The translations under genes and the position numbers were made by a program. DNA of 64,000 bases from Niastella yeongjuensis (lineage in GTDB: Bacteria > Bacteroidota > Bacteroidia > Chitinophagales > Chitinophagaceae), in contig NZ_FOCZ01000007.1 of assembly GCF_900110245.1 (NCBI RefSeq), positions 248,001 through 312,000 on the forward strand, read 5' to 3'. The notes under the pieces are model-generated. The model was not told where the DNA came from. It did not search any database and worked only from the letters and a program-made list of their open reading frames with translations. This document shows, one piece after another, positions 26,228-35,033 of the stretch (the first letter of the stretch is position 1; each line of letters begins with the position of its first letter).

Positions 26228-28114
26228 ATGAAGACGTGTATATCCATAATAGCAATCATTTTTGCCGCCATAACCCTGCAGGCGCAAGTTTCGCAATACG
26301 CCCTGTTGTCGATACCCGAAACCATTAAAAAAGATGCCGGCATCGTAAAACGGTTAGAGGAGATCACCTTCGAGGTAACCGATATCGACCGGTCGTTCAT
26401 GAGCGTGCACCAGGTGATAACTGTTATGAATGAAAAAGGCAAAAGTGCCCTGCATTTTGCCGAGTATACTGATAAATTTCACATCCTTGAAGATGCAGAG
26501 GTAAAGGTATTTGATGCAAACGGCCGGCAAACAAACCGGTTCAGGCAAAAAGACATGATCACCAGGGCCGGGTACAGTGACAACCTGATAGACGATAACA
26601 AGATCACCTACATTGAATTCTCTTCAACCTCGTACCCTGTTACCTTTGAAGTGACATACAGCATTCGGTTCAGGGGGAACATATTCTATCCAACCTTCAA
26701 CATCCAGGGTGCTAATGAAAGCGTGGAGTCATCGGTGTTTACTGCTAAAGTGCCCAAAGACCTTGACCTGCGGTATAAGGAGAAAAACACCACTTTAAAA
26801 CCGGAAACCGGTGAAGACGGCAATTACAAATGGTACCGCTGGTCGGTAAAAAACCTGCCTGCCGTAAAATACGAAGCCGGTTCGGTTAGTCCTTACCCGT
26901 ATGTGATGCTGGCGCCCAACCGGTTTAAGTTCGATGCCTTTGAAGGCGACCTCAGTACCTGGAAAGGTTTCGGCATGTGGTGCGCCAATCTATGGAAAGG
27001 GCTCGATAAATTACCTGCCGACCGGGTTGCTTTTTTTAATGACCTGGTTAAAGACGCGCCAGATAACTACGAAAAAATAAGAAGACTGTATTCGTATCTG
27101 CAAAAGAATTTCAGGTATGTGAGCATTCAGCTGGGTATTGGTGGATTTCGTCCTTTTTCAGCCGACTTTACCGACAAGAAAAAGTATGGCGATTGTAAAG
27201 CCCTGAGCAATTGTATGAAGGCCATGCTTACTGCCGTAGGCATTAAAAGTTACAGTGCAGTTATCAATGCCGGCAACAATGCCATGGCCATGGACCCCGA
27301 CTTCCCGGTCCAACTCAGCAACCACGTTGTTCTTTGCGTACCCATGGAAAAAGACTCGGTATGGCTGGAATGCACCAGCAATATCACCGATTTTAATGTA
27401 TTGGGCGCCTTTACCGAAAACCGGAATGCGCTGTTGATCACAGAAAATGGCGGTGTTCTGGTACCCACCCCCGAAAGCAAATGTTCGGAGAATGTGTTTA
27501 AGGTGCATACGGTCATTGACCTGCAAACCGATGGATCGGGTAAAACCAATACCACTTTTACCTCCACCGGAGAGTTTAAAATACAGATGAAGTATTATTT
27601 AGAGGAGAAGAAAGACGATCAGAAAGAATTTATCGTGAACAGCCTGAACTTCAAACAACCCGATGAGTTTACCTTAAAGCAGGTTGATGGATCAGCGGCG
27701 TTTACCACCCACCTCGATATGTTGTACGAGAAAGTGCCTGAGTTCAATGCGGGTAATAAACTGTTCATCAGCCCCCGTATTTACCGGTTCTGGTCAAGGT
27801 CATTGCCCCAATCGGAAGAACGTAAACAGGATTATTATTTCTCCTATCCTTTTGAGCGCATCGATACCACCCTGTTCAAACTGCCGGCGGGCGCAGCTGT
27901 AGAAGCCCTGCCCAGGCCTAAGGCACTCACCAACGAATTTGCTACATATACCACTCAATACTGGTACAACGAAAGCGAAAAGGCAGTGTACTGTACGGCA
28001 GCCCTGGTATTAAAAAAGCAAAAGATCCCCGCAGCCAGTTATGCGGAAATAAAAAAATTGTTCGATGATATCCTGCTTGACGATACGCAAAGGATAGTTA
28101 TTAAGAAAGAATAA
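26228..28114 (+). CDS. DUF3857 protein with transglutaminase-like domain
   Basis: A 628-residue exported protein; signal peptide MKTCISIIAIIFAAITLQAQ. DUF3857 covers about 50-210 and the transglutaminase-like core about 275-390. Here the expected cysteine is present in KKYGDCKALSN, the His in LSNHVVLCV, and an acidic residue in WLECTSN, so the fold may be active. It is the downstream partner of the paralogue at 24306, almost certainly on one transcript. An alternative ATG lies two codons upstream (26222). A heptamer array starts at the first base after the stop. Confidence 0.87.
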   Translation: MKTCISIIAIIFAAITLQAQVSQYALLSIPETIKKDAGIVKRLEEITFEVTDIDRSFMSVHQVITVMNEKGKSALHFAEYTDKFHILEDAEVKVFDANGRQTNRFRQKDMITRAGYSDNLIDDNKITYIEFSSTSYPVTFEVTYSIRFRGNIFYPTFNIQGANESVESSVFTAKVPKDLDLRYKEKNTTLKPETGEDGNYKWYRWSVKNLPAVKYEAGSVSPYPYVMLAPNRFKFDAFEGDLSTWKGFGMWCANLWKGLDKLPADRVAFFNDLVKDAPDNYEKIRRLYSYLQKNFRYVSIQLGIGGFRPFSADFTDKKKYGDCKALSNCMKAMLTAVGIKSYSAVINAGNNAMAMDPDFPVQLSNHVVLCVPMEKDSVWLECTSNITDFNVLGAFTENRNALLITENGGVLVPTPESKCSENVFKVHTVIDLQTDGSGKTNTTFTSTGEFKIQMKYYLEEKKDDQKEFIVNSLNFKQPDEFTLKQVDGSAAFTTHLDMLYEKVPEFNAGNKLFISPRIYRFWSRSLPQSEERKQDYYFSYPFERIDTTLFKLPAGAAVEALPRPKALTNEFATYTTQYWYNESEKAVYCTAALVLKKQKIPAASYAEIKKLFDDILLDDTQRIVIKKE

Positions 28115-28230
28115 AGTTCTAAGTTTAAAGTTCTAAGTTGGAAGCTCCTGACTAAAAGAACTTAAAACTTTCAACTTTAAACTTTCAACTTTAAACTTTC
28201 AACTTTGAACTTTCAACTTAGAACTTTAAA
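28115..28230. repeat. Inverted AGTTCTA / TTTCAAC heptamer array
   Basis: Starting on the first base after the DUF3857 stop codon: AGTTCTA, AGTTTAA, AGTTCTA, AGTTGGA in register. After a short centre near 28148 the reverse-complement words (TTTCAAC, TTTAAAC) continue for about 70 bp. It ends five bases before the stop of the opposing methyltransferase gene, so the hairpin occupies the whole convergent gap. Confidence 0.8.
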
Positions 28231-28235
28231 CTGTT

Positions 28236-28964
28236 TTAGATTATATGCGAAAGGATGATCCCGGTCGCAACAGCCGCATTCAACGACTCCGCCTTTCCAT
28301 GGCGCGGAATGGTAATATGGTTGCGGCAAAGCTCCAGCATGGCAGGACTAATCCCTTTTGATTCATTTCCGATAATAAGCACCCCTTCTTTTATGGGCGG
28401 CAGCTGACGCAGGTCAGTACCATTCAACACTGCGGCATAGGTAGGCAATTCAGGTTCCGCCTTTAACAGCGCAACCAGGTCGCCATAGGCTACCTGTACC
28501 CGGGTAATACTGCCCATGGTGCTTTGCACTACTTTGGGATTATAGGCATCGGCACAATCGACACTGCAAAAGATCTGGGAAATGCCAAACCAGTCGGCAC
28601 AACGGATAATAGTCCCCAAATTCCCCGGGTCCTGAATGGTATCGAGCATCAGCGAAAGGGTATTTCGTGCAGGCCTGTTCGCAGTGAACACCGGTTTTTT
28701 AAAAATGCCCAATACCTGGTTGGGAGTTTGCAACAGGGATATGCGCTCCAGTTCAGCCGGGGCTATTTCCGTTACGGGGCTGGTCAGTTGCTGGCCCTGT
28801 TCTGCTATCCATTCCTTTACGGCATACAGTTGCTGCAGGGGTAAACCGGCAATTAAAAGTTCGTTAATAAGCTTCGGTCCTTCGGCAACAAATACACCTT
28901 CACTATCTCGTAGTTTTTTGTGGCTTAAACTTTGAATATATTTGACCTGAGATTTAATCAACAT
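28236..28964 (-). CDS. TrmH/SpoU family RNA 2'-O-methyltransferase
   Basis: A 242-residue SPOUT methyltransferase. The N-terminal substrate-binding part starts LIKSQVKYIQSLSHKK and has VFVAEGPKLINELL. The knotted catalytic domain has motif 1 LDTIQDPGNLGTIIRCADWFG (about 110-130), motif 2 LIIGNESKGIS (about 195) and motif 3 IPRHGKAESLNAAVATGI near the end, where S-adenosylmethionine binds. It methylates a ribose in rRNA or tRNA; which site is not clear. It is divergent from tamL with a 21-bp gap, so the promoters must overlap the coding ends. Confidence 0.9.
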   Translation of the reverse strand: MLIKSQVKYIQSLSHKKLRDSEGVFVAEGPKLINELLIAGLPLQQLYAVKEWIAEQGQQLTSPVTEIAPAELERISLLQTPNQVLGIFKKPVFTANRPARNTLSLMLDTIQDPGNLGTIIRCADWFGISQIFCSVDCADAYNPKVVQSTMGSITRVQVAYGDLVALLKAEPELPTYAAVLNGTDLRQLPPIKEGVLIIGNESKGISPAMLELCRNHITIPRHGKAESLNAAVATGIILSHII

Positions 28965-28985
28965 TGCATTCCGATTAAACTAAAT

Positions 28986-31352
28986 ATGTTGTTATTAGCC
29001 CGGCAAGTTACTGTATTTAGACTGGTTCAATGGATAGCGTACTGCGCTTTAGTGGCGGCGACGATAACTTCCTGCACAGTTCCCAGACATTTTCAACCAG
29101 GAAAACCCTTTGTTTACAAAACTACCATCAATATTCAGGGTAATGTACCCGAAAAGTTACAGCTGGAGGAACGCCTCATCAACCAGCTCGACGACAGCGT
29201 GAAAACGCAGTACATCTACTATGCCGGTGTACGCCGGGTGCTGGAGAAACCGCCTGTATTCGATACAACCAATGTGAGCCGGTCGAAATTATTTATGGCC
29301 AGCCTGCTGCATTCCCTGGGTTATTTTAATCCTGAAATAAAAGATACCTTCTTCATCGATACGGTACGCAAACAATACCGCACCCATATCACTTTTAAGG
29401 TTATACCGGGTAAGGTGCTGAAACTCGATTCAATCGGTTATGCATTCCGCGATTCCAGCCTGCAATCCCTGGCTATGCACCAACAGGATAAGTCGGTACT
29501 GAAAAAGGATGAAGCCTATACCCAGCAAAAGGTGTCGGACGAACTGGACAGGCTGCTAACCGTTTTTCGCAACAATGGCTATTACAAGATAAATAAAGAA
29601 GATGTGTATGCCGAGGTAGATACCGTGGTAGCCGCCCTGATAACTCCAACCCTTGATCCGTTTGAACAGATCCGGTTACTGGACTCGCTGCGTAAAAAAA
29701 GAGAGAACCCCACCATCAATGTAGTGTTTAAACAACACCCGGTAAAGGACAGCAGCCGGATAAAAAAGTTTTACATAGGCAAAGTGTCTGTGTACCCCGA
29801 TGCCAACTATGAAGAGTTTGATTCCTCCATACACCATACGGCCAATGTAAAGGGTTATCAGTTTATTTATAACTCCCATCGTTTCAGACTGCCTTTCGTA
29901 GCCAATAATATTTACCTGAAGCCAGGGTCGCTGTATGTACAGCGCCGCTATTTCCGGACTGTAAATAATTTTACCAGTTTGGGGGCCTGGCAGAACGTAG
30001 ATTTTGAAATGGTTGAGCGGAAAGACACCAGTGTGCCTACCCTCGACGCCAGACTAAAACTGTACCCAAGTCCCAAACAAAACCTGAATTTATCTCTGGA
30101 AGCGAGCCGCAACGTAAGCGACATCTTAACCAATGGCCAGTTATTTGGTATTGGGGTAAATGGCCGCCTGTTAAACAGGAATGCTTATCGCGAAGCCATT
30201 CAAACTGTGACCAGCGCGCGGTTCGGGATTGAGTTAGGGGCCGACTTTATTCAAACCCTGCAGGCCAGTCTCGCCCATACCATCAACTTCCCCAAGTTTA
30301 TAACCCCCATCAGAATAAAGACCGACAGCCTCATAAACCCGCGTACGGTATTAAACCTGAATGCCTCGTATACCGACCGGCTTTTGCTGTTTCAATCGAA
30401 ATCGTTCAATACCAGCTGGGGTTATGAGTGGGTAAAAGGCCGGCGCCGGGAAGACCAGGACCAGGTTGGGCAAAAATGGCGGAAGACCTGGCAGTACATC
30501 CCCTTAAATTATGAGTATACCGATGTAAAAAAGACCGACAGTTTGAAAAGACTGGAAGATCAGATCCCTTCTTATAAATACGCTTTTAATAACGGTCTTA
30601 TCATCAGCCAGATCCTCAGCCTGAGTACGGGGATAGAAAAAGACAATAAACTAACTTTGTTGCGTGGCAAAATTGAGGAAAGCGGCGGTTTGTTTGGCTT
30701 TTTTAAAACCCTTGATTATGGGTCACTGGCCCGCTTTGTAAAGTTCGATGGGGAGTATAAGCATTACATCAATCAGAAACATTCCTCCTGGGCGTTCCGC
30801 CTTTTTGCCGGTTATGGGTATGTATATGGTAAAACCAAAGATGCCCTTGATCCCAATAAGATAGTGCCGGAGAATAACCTGCCGTTCTTTAAAGCATTTT
30901 TTGCCGGTGGTCCGTACAGTATGCGGGCGTGGCAGATCAGGCATTTAGGCCCCGGTTCCTCTACTTTGTATGAGAACGACACCACGAACATTGAGCGTTT
31001 CGGTAACATGCAACTGGAGTACAATACCGAATTCCGCTTTAACATCACCACTATTGCAGGTATTAAGGTGAACAGCGCCCTGTTTGTTGATATGGGGAAC
31101 ATCTGGAGTACAGAATATGATAACACCGGTAAAAGGGTGCCGGATGCCTCGTTTCACCTCGACCGCCTGTATAAAGACCTGGCCATTGGCGCGGGCAGCA
31201 GCTTGCGGTTCGATTTCGATTTCTTCCTCATCCGCCTCGACTGGGCCTATAAAATAAAAGACCCCGCACATGCCGAAATCAATAATGGCTGGTTCAACGA
31301 TATCCGCATTTTAAACGGACAATTTCAGTTAGGATTGGGATATCCTTTTTAG
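28986..31352 (+). CDS. tamL: TamL: BamA/TamA-family outer-membrane lipoprotein
   Basis: A 788-residue Omp85-family protein. From Met at 28986 the N-terminus ends in ATITSC, a lipoprotein signal, which separates TamL from classical TamA. POTRA-like regions run to about 400 and a 16-stranded barrel follows, with FFAGGPYSMRAWQIRHLGPGSS (the conserved L6 R-W motif region) near 640 and C-terminal FQLGLGYPF ending in Phe. It assembles outer-membrane proteins, with an inner-membrane TamB partner not in this window. The frame is open 18 codons further upstream but those residues overlap the divergent gene. Confidence 0.87.
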   Translation: MLLLARQVTVFRLVQWIAYCALVAATITSCTVPRHFQPGKPFVYKTTINIQGNVPEKLQLEERLINQLDDSVKTQYIYYAGVRRVLEKPPVFDTTNVSRSKLFMASLLHSLGYFNPEIKDTFFIDTVRKQYRTHITFKVIPGKVLKLDSIGYAFRDSSLQSLAMHQQDKSVLKKDEAYTQQKVSDELDRLLTVFRNNGYYKINKEDVYAEVDTVVAALITPTLDPFEQIRLLDSLRKKRENPTINVVFKQHPVKDSSRIKKFYIGKVSVYPDANYEEFDSSIHHTANVKGYQFIYNSHRFRLPFVANNIYLKPGSLYVQRRYFRTVNNFTSLGAWQNVDFEMVERKDTSVPTLDARLKLYPSPKQNLNLSLEASRNVSDILTNGQLFGIGVNGRLLNRNAYREAIQTVTSARFGIELGADFIQTLQASLAHTINFPKFITPIRIKTDSLINPRTVLNLNASYTDRLLLFQSKSFNTSWGYEWVKGRRREDQDQVGQKWRKTWQYIPLNYEYTDVKKTDSLKRLEDQIPSYKYAFNNGLIISQILSLSTGIEKDNKLTLLRGKIEESGGLFGFFKTLDYGSLARFVKFDGEYKHYINQKHSSWAFRLFAGYGYVYGKTKDALDPNKIVPENNLPFFKAFFAGGPYSMRAWQIRHLGPGSSTLYENDTTNIERFGNMQLEYNTEFRFNITTIAGIKVNSALFVDMGNIWSTEYDNTGKRVPDASFHLDRLYKDLAIGAGSSLRFDFDFFLIRLDWAYKIKDPAHAEINNGWFNDIRILNGQFQLGLGYPF

Positions 31353-31615
31353 TTCCAAGTTATTATGTTATTTGGTTATTATGTTATTGAGTTCTCTGTT
31401 CAGGGTTCTGGTTCAAAGTTTAAAGGCATTAACGCGCAGAGGCTGTCTGCTTAGCCGGCCAAGGCTTTACCGCCGTCGGCTTTGACTATGGCTACCGAAG
31501 AGCGTAGGAAGGCCCACTGCCTTCCCCCTACTGCCTACTGCCTTTTTTTCTGCCCTCTGCCCTTTGCCTTCTGCCCTTCTTCCCATTGCCTATTCCCTAT
31601 TGCCCATTGCCTTCT
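31353..31615. repeat. GTTATT octamers, AAGTTTA words and CTGCC heptamers
   Basis: From the first base after the tamL stop: TTCCAAG, TTATTATG, TTATTTGG in 7/8-bp steps, then TTCAAAGTTTAAAGGC (also at 59463), a GC-rich insert (31430-31500) and a run of CTGCCTA, CTGCCCT, TTGCCTA, ATTGCCC heptamers that continues into the end of truB. Confidence 0.75.
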
Positions 31616-32294
31616 CCTTAGCTATCCACTCAAACGCTTCATCCATCGTCATGGATTTATCTAAAGTAAATGCCCCGATTCGGGTACGGCAAAGGCTGCT
31701 GAGGTATGCGCCGCAGCCGGCGGCTTTACCTACGTCATTGGCCAGGCTGCGGATGTACGTTCCGGTTGAACAAACCACCCGAAAGTGTGCCACAGGCATT
31801 TCTATCTTTGTAAATTCAAATTCTTTTATGGTGATCCGGCGTGGGTCCAGCTCGATGGTTTGGCCTTTACGGGCCAGTTCATACACCCGTATACCATCTT
31901 TCTTTATGGCCGAGTGCATGGGGGGAACCTGCATAATTTCACCGGTGAATTGTGCGGCAATAGCCTGTAATTGCTCCGGGGTAACGGAATTATAATCTTT
32001 GAAATCCTGGGGTTCGCTTTCCAGGTCGTAGGTGGGGGTAACGGCGCCCAGGGTAAAAGTGCCGGTGTATTCTTTTTCCTGCGCCATGTATTCATTGATG
32101 CGCTTGGTGAACTTACCGGTACACAAAATAAGCATGCCGGTAGCCAAGGGATCGAGCGTACCGGCATGACCTACCTTTTTTATTTTTATCGTATTGCGGA
32201 TCTTTCTAACAACGTCGAAGGAAGTCCATTCCAGGGGTTTATTGATCAATAAGACCTGTCCTTCTTCAAAAATGTTTTTGTGGTCGTTTTGCAT
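31590..32294 (-). CDS. truB: tRNA pseudouridine(55) synthase
   Basis: Converts uridine 55 to pseudouridine in the T-loop of tRNA. The 234-residue protein shows LINKPLEWTSFDVVRKIR (about 13-30) and the catalytic box VGHAGTLDPLATGMLILCTG with the nucleophilic Asp near 47, then YTGTFTLGAVTPTYDLES and GTYIRSLANDVG. The start is Met at 32294; 14 upstream codons are open but not family-like. The last eight residues (KAMGNRE and neighbours) and the stop are encoded by TTGCCCA/TATTCCC repeat words, so the C-terminus has been replaced by repeat sequence. Confidence 0.93.
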   Translation of the reverse strand: MQNDHKNIFEEGQVLLINKPLEWTSFDVVRKIRNTIKIKKVGHAGTLDPLATGMLILCTGKFTKRINEYMAQEKEYTGTFTLGAVTPTYDLESEPQDFKDYNSVTPEQLQAIAAQFTGEIMQVPPMHSAIKKDGIRVYELARKGQTIELDPRRITIKEFEFTKIEMPVAHFRVVCSTGTYIRSLANDVGKAAGCGAYLSSLCRTRIGAFTLDKSMTMDEAFEWIAKEKAMGNRE

Positions 32295-32349
32295 GAGGGC
32301 GCAAAGGTAACCTGAAAATCCGAGTTGTCGAAGCACTGGTTTACCTGTA

Positions 32350-32811
32350 TTATTCTGTATCGAAAATATGTTCCAGGAAAATGGTATCGTTATAATAAAA
32401 AATATGGTTTATTCCGTTGGTCATTACAGTATCGGCATCAACACTAAATACCCTATAAAAGGTGTCATGCTTAATTTTGTCATAAGTTTTCGTTATATCT
32501 TTTTCTGCGATAAAATAAAGAGTTACGTTGCCTTTATTTTTTAGCTTTTGATAGCGATAATGATTTTCAGACAGAAAATATGCACATGTACCAAATGCCG
32601 GAATATTTGAATCTATTGCAGATATCATTCTTCTTCCGTTTACTAAAGAAGTATCATACAATCTTGCATTCCCTTGTGAGGGTAAAGAATCAATAACGAA
32701 AACGTATTGATCAGTTTGGTTGTGTATGTAAATTATATTACCCTTTTGAGGAGGATCATAAACACATCCACCCATCAAGGCAAAAACACAGACAATTAAA
32801 ATATTTTTCAT
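32350..32811 (-). CDS. Hypothetical lipoprotein
   Basis: A 153-residue protein with a lipoprotein signal: MKNILIVCVFALMGGC. The rest is beta-rich and Tyr/Asn-rich (IIYIHNQTDQYVFVIDS), with no cysteine pairs or recognised motif. Base composition is more AT-rich than that of truB and the genes upstream. It is one of three same-strand exported proteins, but only the other two are paralogues. Function unknown. Confidence 0.7.
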   Translation of the reverse strand: MKNILIVCVFALMGGCVYDPPQKGNIIYIHNQTDQYVFVIDSLPSQGNARLYDTSLVNGRRMISAIDSNIPAFGTCAYFLSENHYRYQKLKNKGNVTLYFIAEKDITKTYDKIKHDTFYRVFSVDADTVMTNGINHIFYYNDTIFLEHIFDTE

Positions 32812-32832
32812 TTTATTCGCTGTTATGGAAAT

Positions 32833-33867
32833 TTACACCCTTCCTCTTCTAACAGGGATGAATTCCCCCGTAATATGATCTATTTTATGCACAACATCAA
32901 TGTAATCATATGGCGGTAAGACCGACCTGGGTATAATAATAGTCTTGTCCCCTAAATCCACGATCGCTCTGGAACCTCCTTCCATGCCTATGCATTCAAA
33001 ATAAAAATCATTATCGGTTTTCGTTAAGGGATACAAGCCGTACAAGCCGGAAACATACATTTTTTTGCCATCACAAACGGCATAAAATTTATTGAATTTG
33101 ATCTCCTTCCCTACCATGCCATTTTCTTTTAACTCGTACACCAACGGCGCGATCACTCCATCTTTGTAATAAAAAGCCGCCTGCTGTGAAGGCCGGTTAT
33201 TTTTAAAATCGTCAAAGGTGGCATATAACCCTTTTTGCGCCAGGTTGGTGTTGTACACCGGAAGGGCTTTCTTTTCCTCAACATCAAGTTCATCAATATA
33301 GCGCGCCGTAAGTTGGGTGGCTGCCTCGCTTTGTGCGGGATCATAGCTGGCCGCCTGTTGCACTAAACTGCCCCATACCTGTGGTACGGTATCCAGTAAC
33401 CTTTTCGTTACGTCACCTAAAACCGCTTTTATAAGCACCCTGGTATTTACTGTCAATAGTTTCCTGTAACTGTTAGCCTGTCTTAAATAAAAAACAGCAC
33501 TGAGCCTGAACACTCCGGTTCTTATTCCGGCTGCTGAATACTCCGACAACCCGAACTGGCGAATATTCACGCATAAGGTTCCCTCCTGTTTAGAGGCGCC
33601 GAGGATCAGTTTGGCTACGGCAGACGCCAATTCATCCTTCAATGGCTGGGTGTTTTTTAATTCCACCGGACTCTGAAGCGCGCCTCTATGAATAATTCCC
33701 AGCGTAGTATCGAGCCGGGTATCTACGATCCGCACATTTGAAAAAGCGGAGGAAGTAATGATTATATGCTGGGGCTCGAGCGAAATGACTTCTGACTTCT
33801 GGGCCTGTATCTTTTGGCAGGTGCATACAAAGGCCAGCAGGCAAATATGCTTTATAAGTTGTTTCAT
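32833..33867 (-). CDS. Exported hypothetical protein, paralogue A
   Basis: A 344-residue protein with signal peptide MKQLIKHICLLAFVCTC and processing after IQAQ. It matches the upstream neighbour along its whole length: SSAFSNVRIVDTRLDT against HAGFSKVEVIDSRYDT, LKDELASAVAKLILGA against LKDEIAAAANKLVDEA, DVTKRLLDTVPQVWGSLV against DVTERLLDTVPSLLGLLV. The C-terminus DHITGEFIPVRRGRV matches DHSTGKFIPIRKIKD. I know no function. Met at 33867 is the start because the residues before it lie in the spacer of the upstream copy. Confidence 0.75.
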   Translation of the reverse strand: MKQLIKHICLLAFVCTCQKIQAQKSEVISLEPQHIIITSSAFSNVRIVDTRLDTTLGIIHRGALQSPVELKNTQPLKDELASAVAKLILGASKQEGTLCVNIRQFGLSEYSAAGIRTGVFRLSAVFYLRQANSYRKLLTVNTRVLIKAVLGDVTKRLLDTVPQVWGSLVQQAASYDPAQSEAATQLTARYIDELDVEEKKALPVYNTNLAQKGLYATFDDFKNNRPSQQAAFYYKDGVIAPLVYELKENGMVGKEIKFNKFYAVCDGKKMYVSGLYGLYPLTKTDNDFYFECIGMEGGSRAIVDLGDKTIIIPRSVLPPYDYIDVVHKIDHITGEFIPVRRGRV

Positions 33868-33922
33868 AAGGAAATTGGATGTTAAGGTAACTTGGAATTC
33901 GTACACGCAGCACGTTGCTGTA

Positions 33923-34969
33923 TCAATCTTTGATCTTCCTTATGGGAATGAACTTGCCGGTTGAATGGTCCAGGATAAATTCAAAAATTGCGGTATCGTG
34001 GTTGGCGGCAGTTGCGCCACCCAAAACACCAAGCAAAGCGTAACCAACCGCAACCGACCCCATGTCGGCATCGTCTTTGCCAACGCCCGTAAAATAAAAA
34101 TCACCCTCCTTTTTTGTCAATTCATATAAGTTGTTCGGACGAGAGAGAAACATTTTATCGCCATCACTGATCACATAATAATATTTACGTAGAATTTCCT
34201 TGCCCTTTTTGCCATCTTCGGTCATTTCATAGATAAAAGGCCGGCTAAAACCTTTCCTGAGTTGAATGATAACGTCTTCCCTGGTGGGGTGGTTGTTCAT
34301 GAAATCTGCAGCGGTTGCATATAATCCTTTTTTGGCTGCCGGCACATTATACACCGGGATGACCATTTTTTCGATCTCGGTCAGGTGTTGGATTTCTACA
34401 CCGGTATACTGATTTTTCAGTACACCCGTTGTAAAATTATAATTGGCAGCATCCCGTACCAACAGGCCTAATAAACTGGGCACTGTATCGAGTAACCTTT
34501 CAGTAACATCACCCAATCCTGCTTTTATTCTATAGGTGGTATCTATCGTAAACATTTCCTTGTAAAGGGAATCCTGCTTATAATAGAAACCGGCTTTAAT
34601 AGTAAACAGCCCTTCTTCTGTAGCCGTTGTGTGCTCCGATATAAAGAACTTACGAAGGTTGATAAGCAGCGTACCCGCCACTTTTGTATCCGCCTCATCG
34701 ACTAATTTGTTGGCGGCGGCGGCAATTTCATCTTTCAGCGATTGTGACAGGGTTAGTAAGCCTTTGCGATTGAACATCCCTCTTTGAATAGACCCGATGT
34801 GAACCGTATCATACCGGGAATCTATCACTTCTACTTTTGAAAAACCGGCATGTGCGATCTTTACATTTTTACACTGAAGAGAATAGTTTTCCGTTTTCTG
34901 GGCCTGCACCACATTCCAACAGTTGCATACAACCGCAAACAGGAATGCGTTTTGTAAAATACGTTTCAT
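33923..34969 (-). CDS. Exported hypothetical protein, paralogue B
   Basis: A 348-residue protein with signal peptide MKRILQNAFLFAVVCNCWN and processing after VQAQ. It is the tandem paralogue of the next gene downstream, which it precedes by 55 bp. It has a Gly/Ala-rich insertion near 320 (AVGYALLGVLGGATAA) that copy A lacks and that could span or touch a membrane. Domain content is not recognised; the pattern of strands and helices suggests a mixed alpha/beta periplasmic protein. Confidence 0.75.
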   Translation of the reverse strand: MKRILQNAFLFAVVCNCWNVVQAQKTENYSLQCKNVKIAHAGFSKVEVIDSRYDTVHIGSIQRGMFNRKGLLTLSQSLKDEIAAAANKLVDEADTKVAGTLLINLRKFFISEHTTATEEGLFTIKAGFYYKQDSLYKEMFTIDTTYRIKAGLGDVTERLLDTVPSLLGLLVRDAANYNFTTGVLKNQYTGVEIQHLTEIEKMVIPVYNVPAAKKGLYATAADFMNNHPTREDVIIQLRKGFSRPFIYEMTEDGKKGKEILRKYYYVISDGDKMFLSRPNNLYELTKKEGDFYFTGVGKDDADMGSVAVGYALLGVLGGATAANHDTAIFEFILDHSTGKFIPIRKIKD

Positions 34970-35033
34970 AAGGTTAAAGATGCGCTTGATTTAATTTTTT
35001 AAAATGGGTTTGTCTGATCCACCATTTAAAAAA

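Noticed and set aside
25317-26255. A 312-codon minus-strand frame opposite the first DUF3857 gene
   Set aside because: It is antisense to a well-supported gene, has no domain or signal peptide, and reflects codon bias.
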